Shown: positions 28,484-36,414, numbered from the stretch's first letter. The stretch is 41,870 nt of DNA from Verrucomicrobiota bacterium (GCA_021733945.1 JAIPJX010000026.1:1-41870); one strand, 5' to 3'. The notes: generated by a model from the sequence alone, not told the origin. A program made the numbers and translations.

Positions 28484-29184
28484 TGATGAAACGTAATCAA
28501 ACAAATCCGTTCGATCTGGTAATCGGAACAATCGAACTTCTGGCGGTCACCTTGATCGCCTTTTCCCGAAAAAACCTCGGAACTCGCCTCATGCCGAGTC
28601 TTTTTAAATCGTGCATCGCGTCTGCGATTATCCTCGCACTGTATGAAGCGATGTCGCCTCCCCTGCCTCCAGTTCGGTTTTTCCGACATTTTGTCTGTGG
28701 CCTCGTCGTCCTTTACGTATATCACCAGCTGTGGGTTTGGTTTCGTCGCCGTCCGGACATCCATAGCTTTTCAATCGGACACACACGCCTGCCCCTGCCT
28801 GGAAACCCTCGCTTCGTCCATCGATACATCGAACCGGTATTCTGGCTTTGCATCGGCATCATCGTCCTTCCCATCGCTCCGTTGCTCGGAGCGTGGATAT
28901 CAACCGCATCCGTTTGTCTGTTCATCGAGGAACAACTGGCCCGAGTTCAGGGAAAGAAGCGGCTCTTCGATACAATCGATGGTCGTATTGAAGCAACAAC
29001 GCTGCAGACAGCTCTGCGGCCACGGACACGTTCAACGTCGTCCACCAGGAATGCCGTGGTTACCACCACCACGGGGCGATCGTCAACCGCACCCCAAATC
29101 TCAGAAATCAAGGAACGCATTGATCCCGCGCTCCGCAAACTGATTGAGTCGGACAAACAAAACAACCCTGGAGACCCCACATGA
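28480..29184 (+). CDS. Membrane protein following the coupling ATPase
   Basis: A 234-residue protein with about four hydrophobic segments: LVIGTIELLAVTLIAF, LFKSCIASAIILALYEAM, HFVCGLVVLYVYHQLWVW and EPVFWLCIGIIVLPIAPLLG. A Ser/Thr-rich cytosolic tail (about 175-234) ends in EIKERIDPALRKLIESDK. Three consecutive ATGs (28480, 28483, 28486) follow CCAAGGA; the last has best spacing. Overlap with the coupling-ATPase stop suggests the two act together, perhaps as its membrane anchor; that is inference. The family is not recognised. Confidence 0.72.
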   Translation: MMMKRNQTNPFDLVIGTIELLAVTLIAFSRKNLGTRLMPSLFKSCIASAIILALYEAMSPPLPPVRFFRHFVCGLVVLYVYHQLWVWFRRRPDIHSFSIGHTRLPLPGNPRFVHRYIEPVFWLCIGIIVLPIAPLLGAWISTASVCLFIEEQLARVQGKKRLFDTIDGRIEATTLQTALRPRTRSTSSTRNAVVTTTTGRSSTAPQISEIKERIDPALRKLIESDKQNNPGDPT

Positions 29185-29429
29185 ACCAGATATTCGTTCA
29201 ATTCCTCACACTGTTTTTCATCCTGCTCGGGCTTGCTCTGATGGTCGGTGGTCCGCGATTGGGCGGACAAGTGATCGGAGGCGCAATGAAATGGATCATC
29301 CAGATCATCGGGCTGGTTGTTCAAATCGCGGCCTGGATTCCACTGCTGCTGCTCAAGGTCGCGGCCACGATACTCGGCGGTGGTTTGCGCTGGCTCACAA
29401 AACCGAGGCAACGAGAACCCCGCTATTAA
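29181..29429 (+). CDS. Small membrane protein
   Basis: An 82-residue protein with two to three hydrophobic helices (FLTLFFILLGLALMVGGPRL, WIIQIIGLVVQIAAWIPLLL) and a basic C-terminus (RWLTKPRQREPRY). It overlaps the preceding gene's stop in an ATGA. Unrecognised; its position suggests a subunit of the same membrane assembly. Confidence 0.65.
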   Translation: MNQIFVQFLTLFFILLGLALMVGGPRLGGQVIGGAMKWIIQIIGLVVQIAAWIPLLLLKVAATILGGGLRWLTKPRQREPRY

Positions 29430-29450
29430 ATCTCAAAGGAAGACCGACAT

Positions 29451-29750
29451 ATGAACCGCGAAAACATTCCTCCTCGATCCGATGCGAAGACGACCACGTC
29501 CGGCGCAGCTGACGACAATGGGGACACGCACAATTCCGGAACATTCGCACCAGCACCGCAATCCCCAACGACCGATGTACCGCGGATGGCGTATTCCATT
29601 CGCGAAGCGGCCGAGATGCTGGGTGTTTCCGAGAAATCCGTGCGCCGACTGATTGATCGGAGATTGCTCCGCCCGTCCAGAGCGCTTCGACATCTGCTGA
29701 TTCCGAAGAAGGAAATCGAACGGTTCCTGGAAGAAACGACTGTTCGCTGA
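29451..29750 (+). CDS. MerR/excisionase-type helix-turn-helix protein
   Basis: A 99-residue protein. A low-complexity N-terminus (1-45) is followed by a helix_turn_helix_17 domain: AYSIREAAEMLGVSEKSVRR, LIDRRLLRPSRALRHLLIPK, KEIERFLEET. Such domains serve as excisionases or small regulators on mobile elements. AAAGGA lies 11 bp upstream of the ATG. It is the last gene of the plus-strand mobilisation block; no integrase is in the window, so a regulator role is as likely as excision. Confidence 0.82.
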   Translation: MNRENIPPRSDAKTTTSGAADDNGDTHNSGTFAPAPQSPTTDVPRMAYSIREAAEMLGVSEKSVRRLIDRRLLRPSRALRHLLIPKKEIERFLEETTVR

Positions 29751-29803
29751 TGAGATCCCGGCAATGAGCAACCAAAGCCGGAATTGGATCCCACCACCCA
29801 CCC

Positions 29804-30802
29804 TCAGTCCGCGACCGGGGTCGGATCGGATTCTACAATCCTGAAATACTGTTCGGTGGTTTCCGGATTGCGGAGGTCAAACTCAACCTGCCTGGTTTGT
29901 TCACCTGCAGCGCTTGCCGATTGAGGAACAGTCAGAAACTCCCATTTTGCTTCACCTCCGATCGATCTCCTTCTTTGAATCTGAATCCCTTCTCGGAAGC
30001 TTTCGACCGTAAGAGTTACTACCCCGCGGTTCTGACTGTAATTCAAAACCAATCTGGGATTCGACGTTGGATCCGGTTCGACCACTACCACGACAGGATC
30101 CTCAACTTGAGGTTCCAAAACTGGTACTTCTGGAATCAAGACTCCAGTAGCCAAGTCGTATTCGGCGGTGGTGCCGTCTGCGAATCCTGCGATGAACTTT
30201 CCGGGTTCTCCGGAAGTAACAATCCTGGTGTAAAACACAACATTGTTCTTGTCAGGATAGACCCACAAAGGATCCTCGACAGTTCCTTGTCCTGAATATA
30301 CACTAGTGTATTTTACAACACCGTTCTCATCCAAGACGGAAGCTGATGTGACACCATCCATCCTAAGCTTGAACACTGTGTTCAGCACAGGTTCCTCCGG
30401 AACATACATCTCCTGAGGAAACGAGTCCACAGAGTCTGCGGTGAATTGCTTTGTAGCATATGCATAGGTCTCCCAGTTTTTGCCGGTAAAAAAGTATGCC
30501 AAGACATACCGCTTGCCAACATCAAGAGTTAGTCCCTGCTTCGCCCAGTCCAAGTATTCACGAGTTTTGTACTCCATTGACTCACTCTGCGGATCGAAAT
30601 CCACATATGCAACTCTTCCTGGTACAAAGCTCCAAGCTTTTCCATTGAAGTACTTGAGATTGAACTCAAGCCCAACAGTTTGAGAATGTGTATACTCCCA
30701 CAACGCCTGTTCACTTCCCAAGGGAAGCTTTTCAGGTACTTCTGCAGAGAACAAGCTCCCCGCGAAAAGAACCACAAACGCGATCAAGCTTCGGATATAC
30801 AT
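29804..30802 (-). CDS. Secreted hypothetical protein
   Basis: A 332-residue protein with a signal peptide (MYIRSLIAFVVLFAGSLFSA). The rest is beta-rich without a recognised domain: a Tyr/Trp-rich first half, an acidic-proline linker (VPVLEPQVEDPVVVVVEPDP, about 225-245) and a C-terminal beta-sandwich-like module (LVLNYSQNRGVVTLTVESF...QYFRIVES) resembling the 'RFYR' ends of other secreted proteins here. It is convergent with the HTH gene at 29451. Its promoter must lie in or beyond the truncated toxin gene just upstream. Confidence 0.72.
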   Translation of the reverse strand: MYIRSLIAFVVLFAGSLFSAEVPEKLPLGSEQALWEYTHSQTVGLEFNLKYFNGKAWSFVPGRVAYVDFDPQSESMEYKTREYLDWAKQGLTLDVGKRYVLAYFFTGKNWETYAYATKQFTADSVDSFPQEMYVPEEPVLNTVFKLRMDGVTSASVLDENGVVKYTSVYSGQGTVEDPLWVYPDKNNVVFYTRIVTSGEPGKFIAGFADGTTAEYDLATGVLIPEVPVLEPQVEDPVVVVVEPDPTSNPRLVLNYSQNRGVVTLTVESFREGIQIQRRRSIGGEAKWEFLTVPQSASAAGEQTRQVEFDLRNPETTEQYFRIVESDPTPVAD

Positions 30803-30814
30803 GGTTTGGAAAAC

Positions 30815-31048
30815 CTACAATTCTTCATTCATACATGCAAGTAACACTTCTTTCGGATTCTCCCCACGACCGCTCGACCACTCCCTTCGGAGAACACACC
30901 CTCTGGCGGCATTTTTGAATTCGAGTTCCTGCCACACTTTGAGATCAATCCGTGCACGCAGTTCAGCAAGCCACTGGCGCAATCTCGGTGTTCGCGATTC
31001 CGGCAGGTAAAGTGCGACCAACAAACTCGGATCGAAATAAATCCTCAT
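30815..31048 (-). pseudogene. C-terminally truncated PIN-domain (VapC-like) toxin
   Basis: A 77-residue reading frame: MRIYFDPSLLVALYLPES, then LKVWQELEFKNAARGCVLRR. This is the first half of a PIN domain (Asp6 and the E-L-E-F-KNA helix), but full-length members are about 130 residues and the last acidic residues are absent. After GCVLRREW the sequence no longer resembles PIN. The ATGA overlap with the antitoxin stop is retained. It is very likely inactive. Confidence 0.8.
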
Positions 31049-31512
31049 CGCCGCCCAGAAGAGACAATCTCGCTTCCAGCTTTTCCGGGAAGCGGCTTTC
31101 GCCCCCAAATATCGTCGAGCTTCTCGAATGTCGCCGACCAATCAGGGTTTTCAGGCGTTGGGGGCACGAGTCGCGCCAAAGTCTTTCGATTTTCGGTGAT
31201 TTGGACTTCTTCCCCATCGGCCACCAGTCGAAGGACCGAATCGAGACTGCTTCTGAGTTTGCTCAATGTGACGGTCTTCATAATCAGCTCATGCTACCTC
31301 AGCATTTAGATAAATCAATTCTTCCGATTCTCGGCGCGTGTCCAAAAACCAGGGGCCAACTCTGCCGCCCGAAGCCCTTTCGTTTGCTGCTCAGTCGCGA
31401 ACTCGGAGGAGAGGATTGATCGGAGGGACCGGAGGATTCCGCGTTGATCCATCATGGCCTGAAAACCATTCGCCGCAGACGAATCCTTTGTATCCCGGAG
31501 GTTCGGAAATGA
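31043..31512. repeat. Segmental duplication, copy 1
   Basis: This ~470-bp segment is repeated at 32893-33374 (offset 1850 at the left end, 1862 at the right, about 90% identical or better by eye). It contains the whole Phd-type antitoxin, its upstream region, and stops exactly at the second codon of the toxin gene on one side and near GGTTCGGAA on the other. Confidence 0.88.
31045..31281 (-). CDS. Phd/YefM-type antitoxin
   Basis: A 78-residue antitoxin. MKTVTLSKLRSSLDSVLRLV, then DGEEVQITENRKTLARLVP, is the Phd/YefM DNA-binding fold. The C-terminal PDWSATFEKLDDIWGRKPLP segment is the part that would cover a PIN toxin. The paired toxin at 30815 is truncated, so the antitoxin may persist as an orphan autoregulator. 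Nearly identical to the copy at 32894. Confidence 0.87.
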   Translation of the reverse strand: MKTVTLSKLRSSLDSVLRLVADGEEVQITENRKTLARLVPPTPENPDWSATFEKLDDIWGRKPLPGKAGSEIVSSGRR

Positions 31513-31769
31513 GCCCGAATCCGACATTTTCTGTCCAAACGTTCGATTCTGGAAATTACGTAGATCGTTGTTAATCAGTGGGATTCTCAGTCTCTCGCCA
31601 TAAACCAAAGATTCGGAGCGCCGTCATCCTACCCGCAGTGAGGGGGATTCTATCCGTCGCTCCCAAGCCAATCCTGGACCACATCCACCCCGAAGATTCA
31701 CGGTCTCAATTCTGATCCGTCAGTTTCGGATATCACTCTCTCCATGAACCAAGGTGGAGCATCCCTTCC
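31513..31769. other. Gene-free spacer with part of a dispersed repeat
   Basis: I see no supported gene between the duplication end and the secreted protein gene. From 31654 onward it is the 132-bp dispersed repeat. The interval 31520-31620 shares a short word (TTAACAACGATCTACGT on the minus strand) with the area beside the tRNA-Leu fragment at about 33445-33465. Confidence 0.45.
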
Positions 31770-31785
31770 TCAATTCTCCACCCGA
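31654..31785. repeat. 132-bp dispersed repeat, copy 1
   Basis: Matches 37582-37713 over 132 bp without gaps (about 119 identities counted by eye). On the minus strand it starts with the last codons of the secreted gene (R-V-E-N-stop) and continues 115 bp downstream, so it is a gene 3' end plus trailer. Confidence 0.88.
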
Positions 31786-32582
31786 TAGAACCTCATCGGC
31801 CCTTCCAATTCCAGGACATAGGGTGTCGTGGTGCCGTTCATCATCGGTGTGAAGGTTCCGTCGATTGTCGGGGAGGATGTTAAAGTTCCGCCTCCCAACC
31901 AGGATATGACAAGGGACTGACCGGACCTTTCGATCTTGAAGCGAATAGGTGTCGACCCGATAAAGAGAATATCATCAAGCGTCCGGTAACTGGTATTGAT
32001 GTCGTAAATGAAACGCAACTCTGCGGTTTTTCCTGCGAAATCTCTGACATCGTACATTAATCTTTCAAGACCAACCGGTTCTGGAGTCCCGGGGACTTGA
32101 AAGAGCTCTTGACCGTCTAGACTTACCTGCGGGGGTTGTATGAGAATCCCCCCGCCTTGAGAAATAAAGCTCAAGAACGCCGCATCACTGGGAACATCCC
32201 CCCGCTGAACGAGCGACCACGGGGCATCCGGCTCGGTGAAACCGAATCCTAGAACGTATTTTCCTTTGATAAAATCTGGGTAAAGCTCCTTTGAGGTCAG
32301 TCCGACCCGGACTCCGCTCGAGAATCCCGGCAACACGAGGCCGATCTCCGAAACCGGTTCAGTGCCGTTAAACAATTGCCAGCCGGGGAGCAAGTCGGAC
32401 GCCGGCCCTCTGGCTGTGGGCTCAAGCCCAAAGGATCCGAGCCTTGTGCCAAACACAATCGAGTTTGTGTTCGCTTCATCAAACCCAAGATTCTCGAATG
32501 GATCGGCCGCCGTGGCCACCACCATCGCGGCAGCGGCCAAGGCAAAACACGCAAGTTTTCCCGTGAACAGAGCCTCGATCAT
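31770..32582 (-). CDS. Secreted hypothetical protein with beta-sandwich end
   Basis: A 270-residue protein from ATG 32582; the frame stays open to 32990 but that extension runs through unrelated debris. Signal peptide: LACFALAAAAMVVATAA/DPF. The middle resembles exported beta-rich proteins (LGFDEANTNS, LLPGWQLFNG, GVRVGLTSKEL). The C-terminal module (RFKIERSGQSLVISWLGGGT, ending GPMRFYRVEN) is the recurring Fn3/Ig-like end seen in Verrucomicrobial secreted proteins. It overlaps an upstream fragment in an ATGA, so it was once the second gene of an operon. Confidence 0.75.
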   Translation of the reverse strand: MIEALFTGKLACFALAAAAMVVATAADPFENLGFDEANTNSIVFGTRLGSFGLEPTARGPASDLLPGWQLFNGTEPVSEIGLVLPGFSSGVRVGLTSKELYPDFIKGKYVLGFGFTEPDAPWSLVQRGDVPSDAAFLSFISQGGGILIQPPQVSLDGQELFQVPGTPEPVGLERLMYDVRDFAGKTAELRFIYDINTSYRTLDDILFIGSTPIRFKIERSGQSLVISWLGGGTLTSSPTIDGTFTPMMNGTTTPYVLELEGPMRFYRVEN

Positions 32583-32884
32583 TGCACCAATTGCCCTTCG
32601 CTGTTGTTCCGGTACGAGCCCGAACCGGAAGTGACCGTTTGAATCGCGCGGACATTGTAAGCCCGTTGCGAGACCAGCGGACCCTGCGAATCCTCGTCGA
32701 TATAGGAAAACGTCGATCCGGATACCACCGCCAGCAGCGCGTAAGGCCCCGCCAAACTCGAGGCCCGATATATGCGGAATTCCTCCGCCGGGTCTAACGG
32801 ATCTTGCGTCCAATTCAAATCCGCGCGCGTGCTCGAAACGGGGGTCTTGGTCAGACTCGGCCGTTTGATCGTGTGCAGGCGCAA
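32579..32884 (-). pseudogene. 3' fragment of a secreted Fn3-like protein gene
   Basis: This frame encodes DLNWTQDPLDPAEEFRIYRA and YALLAVVSGSTFSYIDEDSQ ... YNVRAIQTVTSGSGSYRNNS, the C-terminal fibronectin-III-like end of a larger protein. The 5' part has been replaced by the duplicated antitoxin segment at 32893. The natural stop overlaps the start of the next gene (ATGA). Confidence 0.7.
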
Positions 32885-32892
32885 GGTCGGGT

Positions 32893-33374
32893 CTCATCGC
32901 CGCCCAGAAGCGACAATTTCGCTTCCAGCTTTTCCTGGAAGCGGCTTTCGCCCCCAAATATCGTCGAGCTTCTCGAAAGTCCCAGACCAATCAGGGTTTT
33001 CAGGCGTTGCGGGCACGAGCCGCGCCAAAGTCTTTCGATTTTCGGTGATTTGGACTTCTTCCCCATCAGCCACTAGTCGAAGGACCGAATCGAGACTGCT
33101 TCTGAGTTTGCTCAATGTGACGGTCTTCATAATCAGCTCATGCTACCTCAGCATTTAGATAAATCAATTCTTCCAATTCTCGGCGCGTGTCCAAAAACCA
33201 GGGGCCAACTCTGCCGCTCGAAGCCCTTTCGTTTCCTGCTCAGTCGCGAATTTGGAGGGGTGGATTGATCGGAGGGACCGGAAGATTCCTCATTGGTCCA
33301 TCGTAGGCCAAAAACACTGCTCAGCAGACGAATCCTTTGTATCCCGCTTTGTATCCCGGAGGTTCGGAATTGAG
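32893..33374. repeat. Segmental duplication, copy 2
   Basis: Second copy of the 31043-31512 segment. It contains an extra 12 bp caused by a local tandem of TTTGTATCCCG near 33337-33358. Its left edge cuts into a secreted-protein gene. Confidence 0.88.
32894..33130 (-). CDS. Phd/YefM-type antitoxin, orphan duplicate
   Basis: A 78-residue near-copy of the antitoxin at 31045 (three residue differences by eye: PPTP/PATP, SATF/SGTF, VSSG/VASG). The toxin reading frame is lost right after its first codon (ATGAG then unrelated sequence), so it has no partner here. It may still bind the same operator and neutralise related PIN toxins elsewhere. Confidence 0.85.
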   Translation of the reverse strand: MKTVTLSKLRSSLDSVLRLVADGEEVQITENRKTLARLVPATPENPDWSGTFEKLDDIWGRKPLPGKAGSEIVASGRR

Positions 33375-33465
33375 GACAAATCAGGCTCCTTCAGTCCAGA
33401 TGCTCGTTCCGATATTTGACGTAAGTCCTTGTGAGTCCGCGTGTGGCCACATAAGTCGTTGTGTA

Positions 33466-33512
33466 CCAGCGAGATCCTAAGTCTGGCGTGTCTGCCATTT
33501 CACCACTCGCGC
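33466..33512 (-). tRNA. 5' fragment of tRNA-Leu (UAG anticodon)
   Basis: Read on the minus strand: GCGCGAG (5' acceptor strand), TG, D-arm GTGAAATGGCAGACAC (GTG/CAC stem), then CCAGA-CTTAGGA-TCT (anticodon arm with TAG in the loop). The variable arm, T-arm and 3' acceptor strand are missing: after TCTCGCTGG the sequence is unrelated. This is a decayed or recombined partial gene, not functional. Confidence 0.65.
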
Positions 33513-33588
33513 AAACAGGGACACATCTTACGGTCGGCTAAAAACAAACGGCAAGCTGATTCGCCGAAGCCTCGAGACCAATGTCTGA

Positions 33589-33765
33589 TTGCTCGAACAC
33601 GAGGATGAGAAGAAGCGGTTCTCGTTCTCATCGCGAGCGGACCTCGAGTCCAGGCTCCTCGACGGTGTCGATGCCCTCGACCGTGGGGAGCACGTGCCGG
33701 CCCGGGATGTCGAATCCGAGCTCCGCCGGAAAAGCGCCAAACGGCGGCAAAAGAAAAATGCCTGA
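33589..33765 (+). pseudogene. Remnant of a ParD-type antitoxin gene
   Basis: A 58-codon frame without a start: EKKRFSFSSRADLESRLLDG, then RGEHVPARDVESELRRKSAK and RRQKKNA-stop. The 'ARDVESELRRKSAKRRQKK' end is typical of small antitoxins overlapping a ParE gene by an ATG..TGA of 8 bp, as seen here at 33758-33765. The 5' end is lost. Confidence 0.6.
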
Positions 33766-33901
33766 AGTCCGTCTTTCCGGTCCCGCCCGCCAGGATCTTC
33801 TGGAAATCTGGGCCTTCATTGCCCCTGGAAAATCCGGAATAAGCCACCTTCAGCTTGGGTATCTTTCACAATTCGTGTCTTTGATCCACTCTACCCGCTA
33901 A
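33758..33901 (+). pseudogene. Truncated ParE-type toxin
   Basis: MPEVRLSGPARQDLLEIWAF is the N-terminus of a ParE/RelE-fold toxin ('LS..A..DL.EIW.FIA'). After IAPGKS the match ends, and the frame closes at 47 residues instead of about 100. Together with the preceding remnant it is a dead ParDE-like module. Confidence 0.65.
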
Positions 33902-34179
33902 CAGCCCGTTAAAAAAGTAGGAGCCGACGTCAGGAGGCTCTAAAATGCCCAAAGATTCCGAAGAAATTAGAGTCTCGTGACCTCGCATCCTACAAGGTCT
34001 TGGAGTTTTTTAATGGTCCACTAACGCCCTGAACCTGTGTGTCGTGCAATAAAAGCCCTTAGAGATCCGAGGAACTCTGGTGAAGCGACCGTCTGAGTAT
34101 TGTGTTCAGCCCCATCGATCAAAACCAATTGATATCGAAAACATCCCAGAGCATAAATGCCACTCAAAACAGGCTGGAT
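33902..34179. other. Gene-free spacer with a small hairpin
   Basis: No gene is seen. GAGCC(N10)GGCTC at 33921-33940 lies between AAAAAA and TAAAAT; on the minus strand it would read stem, CTAC, then TTTTTT, a weak rho-independent terminator shape. Confidence 0.4.
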
Positions 34180-34340
34180 GAACCGACCGCAGCGGGTCGC
34201 TTTCGCCGTTCCGACGAAAGCTCGATCTCGGCGAACGCGGTGTTCTGGACAAGCGCAAGAAGGGCAAGCAAACAGTCTTTGTCGCTCCGGCTGATTTGTC
34301 TGCGCGCCTGCTTAAACTGGAAAAAGAGGCGGGTGCATGA
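34180..34340 (+). pseudogene. 3' fragment of a small winged-helix/HTH regulator gene
   Basis: The in-frame tail KLDLGERGVLDKRKKGKQTV, then FVAPADLSARLLKLEKEAGA-stop, resembles the wing and C-terminal helix of a small HTH regulator. The stop overlaps an ATG (ATGA, 34337-34340), as in operons with a downstream partner. The proper downstream gene is deleted: a HipA-like fragment starts at 34477. It may have been the HipB-like antitoxin. Confidence 0.5.
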
Positions 34341-34476
34341 GCCAACGAATCCATCTTCGAAGATACAGCTCCCCGACCAACCGCCGCCCCGGATCAGCTC
34401 CAAAGGAAAGATCGAGGGCTGACAACCGGCTTTTGTGGTGCAGACCTTGAGTTAAAAACCCCAGTTTCTCGAGCCT

Positions 34477-34815
34477 ATGCGAAATCAGGATGACCACGTG
34501 AAAAACATCGCCTTCCTGATGAACAAGCAGGGCGACTGGTCGCTCGCACCCGCCTTCGACGTGACCTACAGCTACAACCCCACCGGTTCATGGACAGCAC
34601 CACACCAGATGTCGGTAAACGGGAAGCAGGATGGCTTCTCGCTGGAGGACTTTGAACGGTGCGCGAAATCGGCGCTCATGAAACGCGGACGCGCCACGAC
34701 GATCATCGAGGAAGTCCAGGGGCTCGGGATGAGGCGTTTGGAAACCAGCACAGCCCGGCCGAAAAGCGGTAGAGGGTTACCTCACTCCATGACGCTTCGC
34801 GATCGTCAAGGGTGA
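34477..34815 (+). pseudogene. C-terminal fragment of a HipA-type toxin kinase
   Basis: NQDDHVKNIAFLMNKQGDWS, then LAPAFDVTYSYNPTGSW and HQMSVNGKQDGFSLEDF, is the conserved C-terminal half of HipA kinases (N-x-D-D-H-x-K-N catalytic loop and DxT metal site as D..Y). The N-terminal half is missing and the tail after about residue 90 is out of family. Inactive remnant. Confidence 0.82.
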
Positions 34816-34860
34816 GTCGGATTGGTGCGCCAGCTCTTGGAGTGCGTCGCGATTCTCACG

Positions 34861-34877
34861 GTAAAGGGGGCGGACAG
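34861..34877 (+). repeat. REP-like motif GTAAAGGGGGCGGACAG
   Basis: A 17-nt word identical to 36398-36414, with its 13-nt core inverted at 35135-35147. It lies upstream of a 10-codon RAYT remnant, as the intact-start copy does at 36461. Confidence 0.7.
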
Positions 34878-35134
34878 ATAGAATAAGAACTGGCGATCCT
34901 CTCCAAGCTTCGGAAACTTTTGCACGGCACGCAAGCTGCCGATCGAATTCCCGCATGGTGGTTGAAGCGTCTCGACAACCGTTTCGCGGCAGTGAATTTC
35001 AGAACACCTGGCAGTTGCGGTATCCGACGATGCGGGTAACGTCTGCGGGCACGAAGTTCGAATAGCCAAGAGTGGATCATCGGCCAAAATGCAACATCAG
35101 CCCGAAGAACCGACATTGTGAGTGATTCCTCTTT

Positions 35135-35147
35135 CTGTCCGCCCCCT
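35135..35147 (-). repeat. REP-like motif, inverted copy
   Basis: The 13-nt core AGGGGGCGGACAG read on the minus strand. With the copy at 36398 it brackets the esterase gene in inverted orientation. Confidence 0.6.
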
Positions 35148-35184
35148 CTACGACCTGTATCGAGGGGGTTGCTCCGGCAAGGTT

Positions 35185-36336
35185 TCAATTCTTGAACAAA
35201 AGAGGTGCGAACTCGCGCAAACTCCGTCGCCAGCTCAGCCATTCGTGGGCAGTGTCCGGCGAGACATAGTAATGACTGTTGATGCCCGCCTCTTTGAGCG
35301 CTTCGACGTTCGCCTTGGGGTCGCCACCACGGCGATTGCCACCGCTGCGGTTGCCACTGACCTCACGACTGCCGTAGCTGACGAAGACGAGTTTGTTCTT
35401 CTCCCTGAAGCCGGCCAAACCGGAGATATCATCCGGACTGATGCTTCCGCCACTGAAGAGGCCGATGTGGGAGAATGTGTCGAGGTTCTTCAAGGTGATC
35501 GTCTTGGTTTCCATGCCCCCCATGGAGAGGCCCGCCATGGCCCGGTTGGGTTGATCGGCGAGGGTGCGAAAGTTGGCATCGATGTAGGGAATCAGCTCCT
35601 TCACGAGCACCGTCTCGAAGGGCTCGATGCGAAAATCCCTCATGCCACCCATCCGCGTGTCGTTGGTCATGCCGTAGGTCATCACGATGATGAACGGCCT
35701 GGATTTTCCAGCCGCTATCAAGTTGTCCATGATCAGGCCCGCGCAGCCCTGGACGCCCCAGCCGTATTCGTTCTCACCCCAGCCGTGCTGGAGATACAAA
35801 ACAGGATAACGCTGGTTCGGGTTCTGATCATAACCAGGGGGCGTGTAAACAAAGGCGCGGCGTTCGGTGTCGGTGCTGTTGGAATGGAAGTAGATCTCGC
35901 GCAGCTGCCCGTGCGGCACGTTCTTGAGTGCGTAGGAATCCTTGTCGTGGGCGGGAATCTCGACGCCGCTGCCCCAGCGCATCGCACCGAAAAAATACAG
36001 GCTGTTGGGATCTGGAACCTCGGCCCCATCAATCTTGATGGCGTAATAGTGAAACCCTTCATCCAAAGGCCGGGTGTAGCCGTACCAGGCACCGTCTTCG
36101 CCCTTCGAGAATTCGCTGCTGTCTCGGAAAGTACAGCCTACGGTCTTCGCGTCAGGTGCCACGATGCGGAATTTGATGCGGCCCTCCGAGTTGACCTGCG
36201 GATACTCCTTGCCCTTCTGGTTGGTGGGTGCTGGCTTCCAGTCGTCCGCAGGAGGTTTTTGCGGGTTTTCCTGAGCCAAACACAGCTGGCCGGTCAGGAT
36301 GGAGGTGAACACGAGGAGCGATAATTTGGTTTTCAT
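35185..36336 (-). CDS. Secreted CE1-type esterase with N-terminal E-set domain
   Basis: A 383-residue protein. ATG 36336 is used since it gives a signal peptide (MKTKLSLLVFTSILTGQLCL, then AQ); the open frame to 36471 reads backwards through the RAYT start. An E-set/CBM48-like domain (about 45-140: KFRIVAPDAKTVGCTFRDSS...) precedes an alpha/beta-hydrolase of esterase D/feruloyl-esterase type: RYPVLYLQHGWGENE (oxyanion strand), GLSMGGMET (nucleophile Ser) and SPDTAHEWLSWR (catalytic His). Such enzymes release acyl groups from plant polysaccharides; the substrate is not readable here. It is intact, unlike its surroundings. Confidence 0.9.
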   Translation of the reverse strand: MKTKLSLLVFTSILTGQLCLAQENPQKPPADDWKPAPTNQKGKEYPQVNSEGRIKFRIVAPDAKTVGCTFRDSSEFSKGEDGAWYGYTRPLDEGFHYYAIKIDGAEVPDPNSLYFFGAMRWGSGVEIPAHDKDSYALKNVPHGQLREIYFHSNSTDTERRAFVYTPPGYDQNPNQRYPVLYLQHGWGENEYGWGVQGCAGLIMDNLIAAGKSRPFIIVMTYGMTNDTRMGGMRDFRIEPFETVLVKELIPYIDANFRTLADQPNRAMAGLSMGGMETKTITLKNLDTFSHIGLFSGGSISPDDISGLAGFREKNKLVFVSYGSREVSGNRSGGNRRGGDPKANVEALKEAGINSHYYVSPDTAHEWLSWRRSLREFAPLLFKN

Positions 36337-36397
36337 GGCTGAGAGGCGATGAGTTGGGAGTCGATCACAGATCAGGTTTATTGGAACAAGGAAAGGG

Positions 36398-36414
36398 GTA
36401 AAGGGGGCGGACAG
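36398..36414 (+). repeat. REP-like motif GTAAAGGGGGCGGACAG
   Basis: Identical to 34861-34877, 46 bp upstream of the RAYT start, the usual place of a REP bound by its own RAYT. Confidence 0.7.

Larger units (their letters stand above)
34816..35184. other. Debris with REP-like motifs and a RAYT start remnant
   Basis: No gene is supported. 34861-34953 matches 36398-36490, the REP-like motif plus the first ~10 codons of a RAYT gene (GCACGCAAGCTGC...). The motif AGGGGGCGGACAG recurs inverted at 35135-35147, 38 bp after the esterase stop. Confidence 0.6.

Noticed and set aside
32583..32990. 136-residue N-terminal extension of the secreted protein at 31770
   Set aside because: It reads out of frame through an Fn3 fragment and the antitoxin; the signal peptide begins at 32582.
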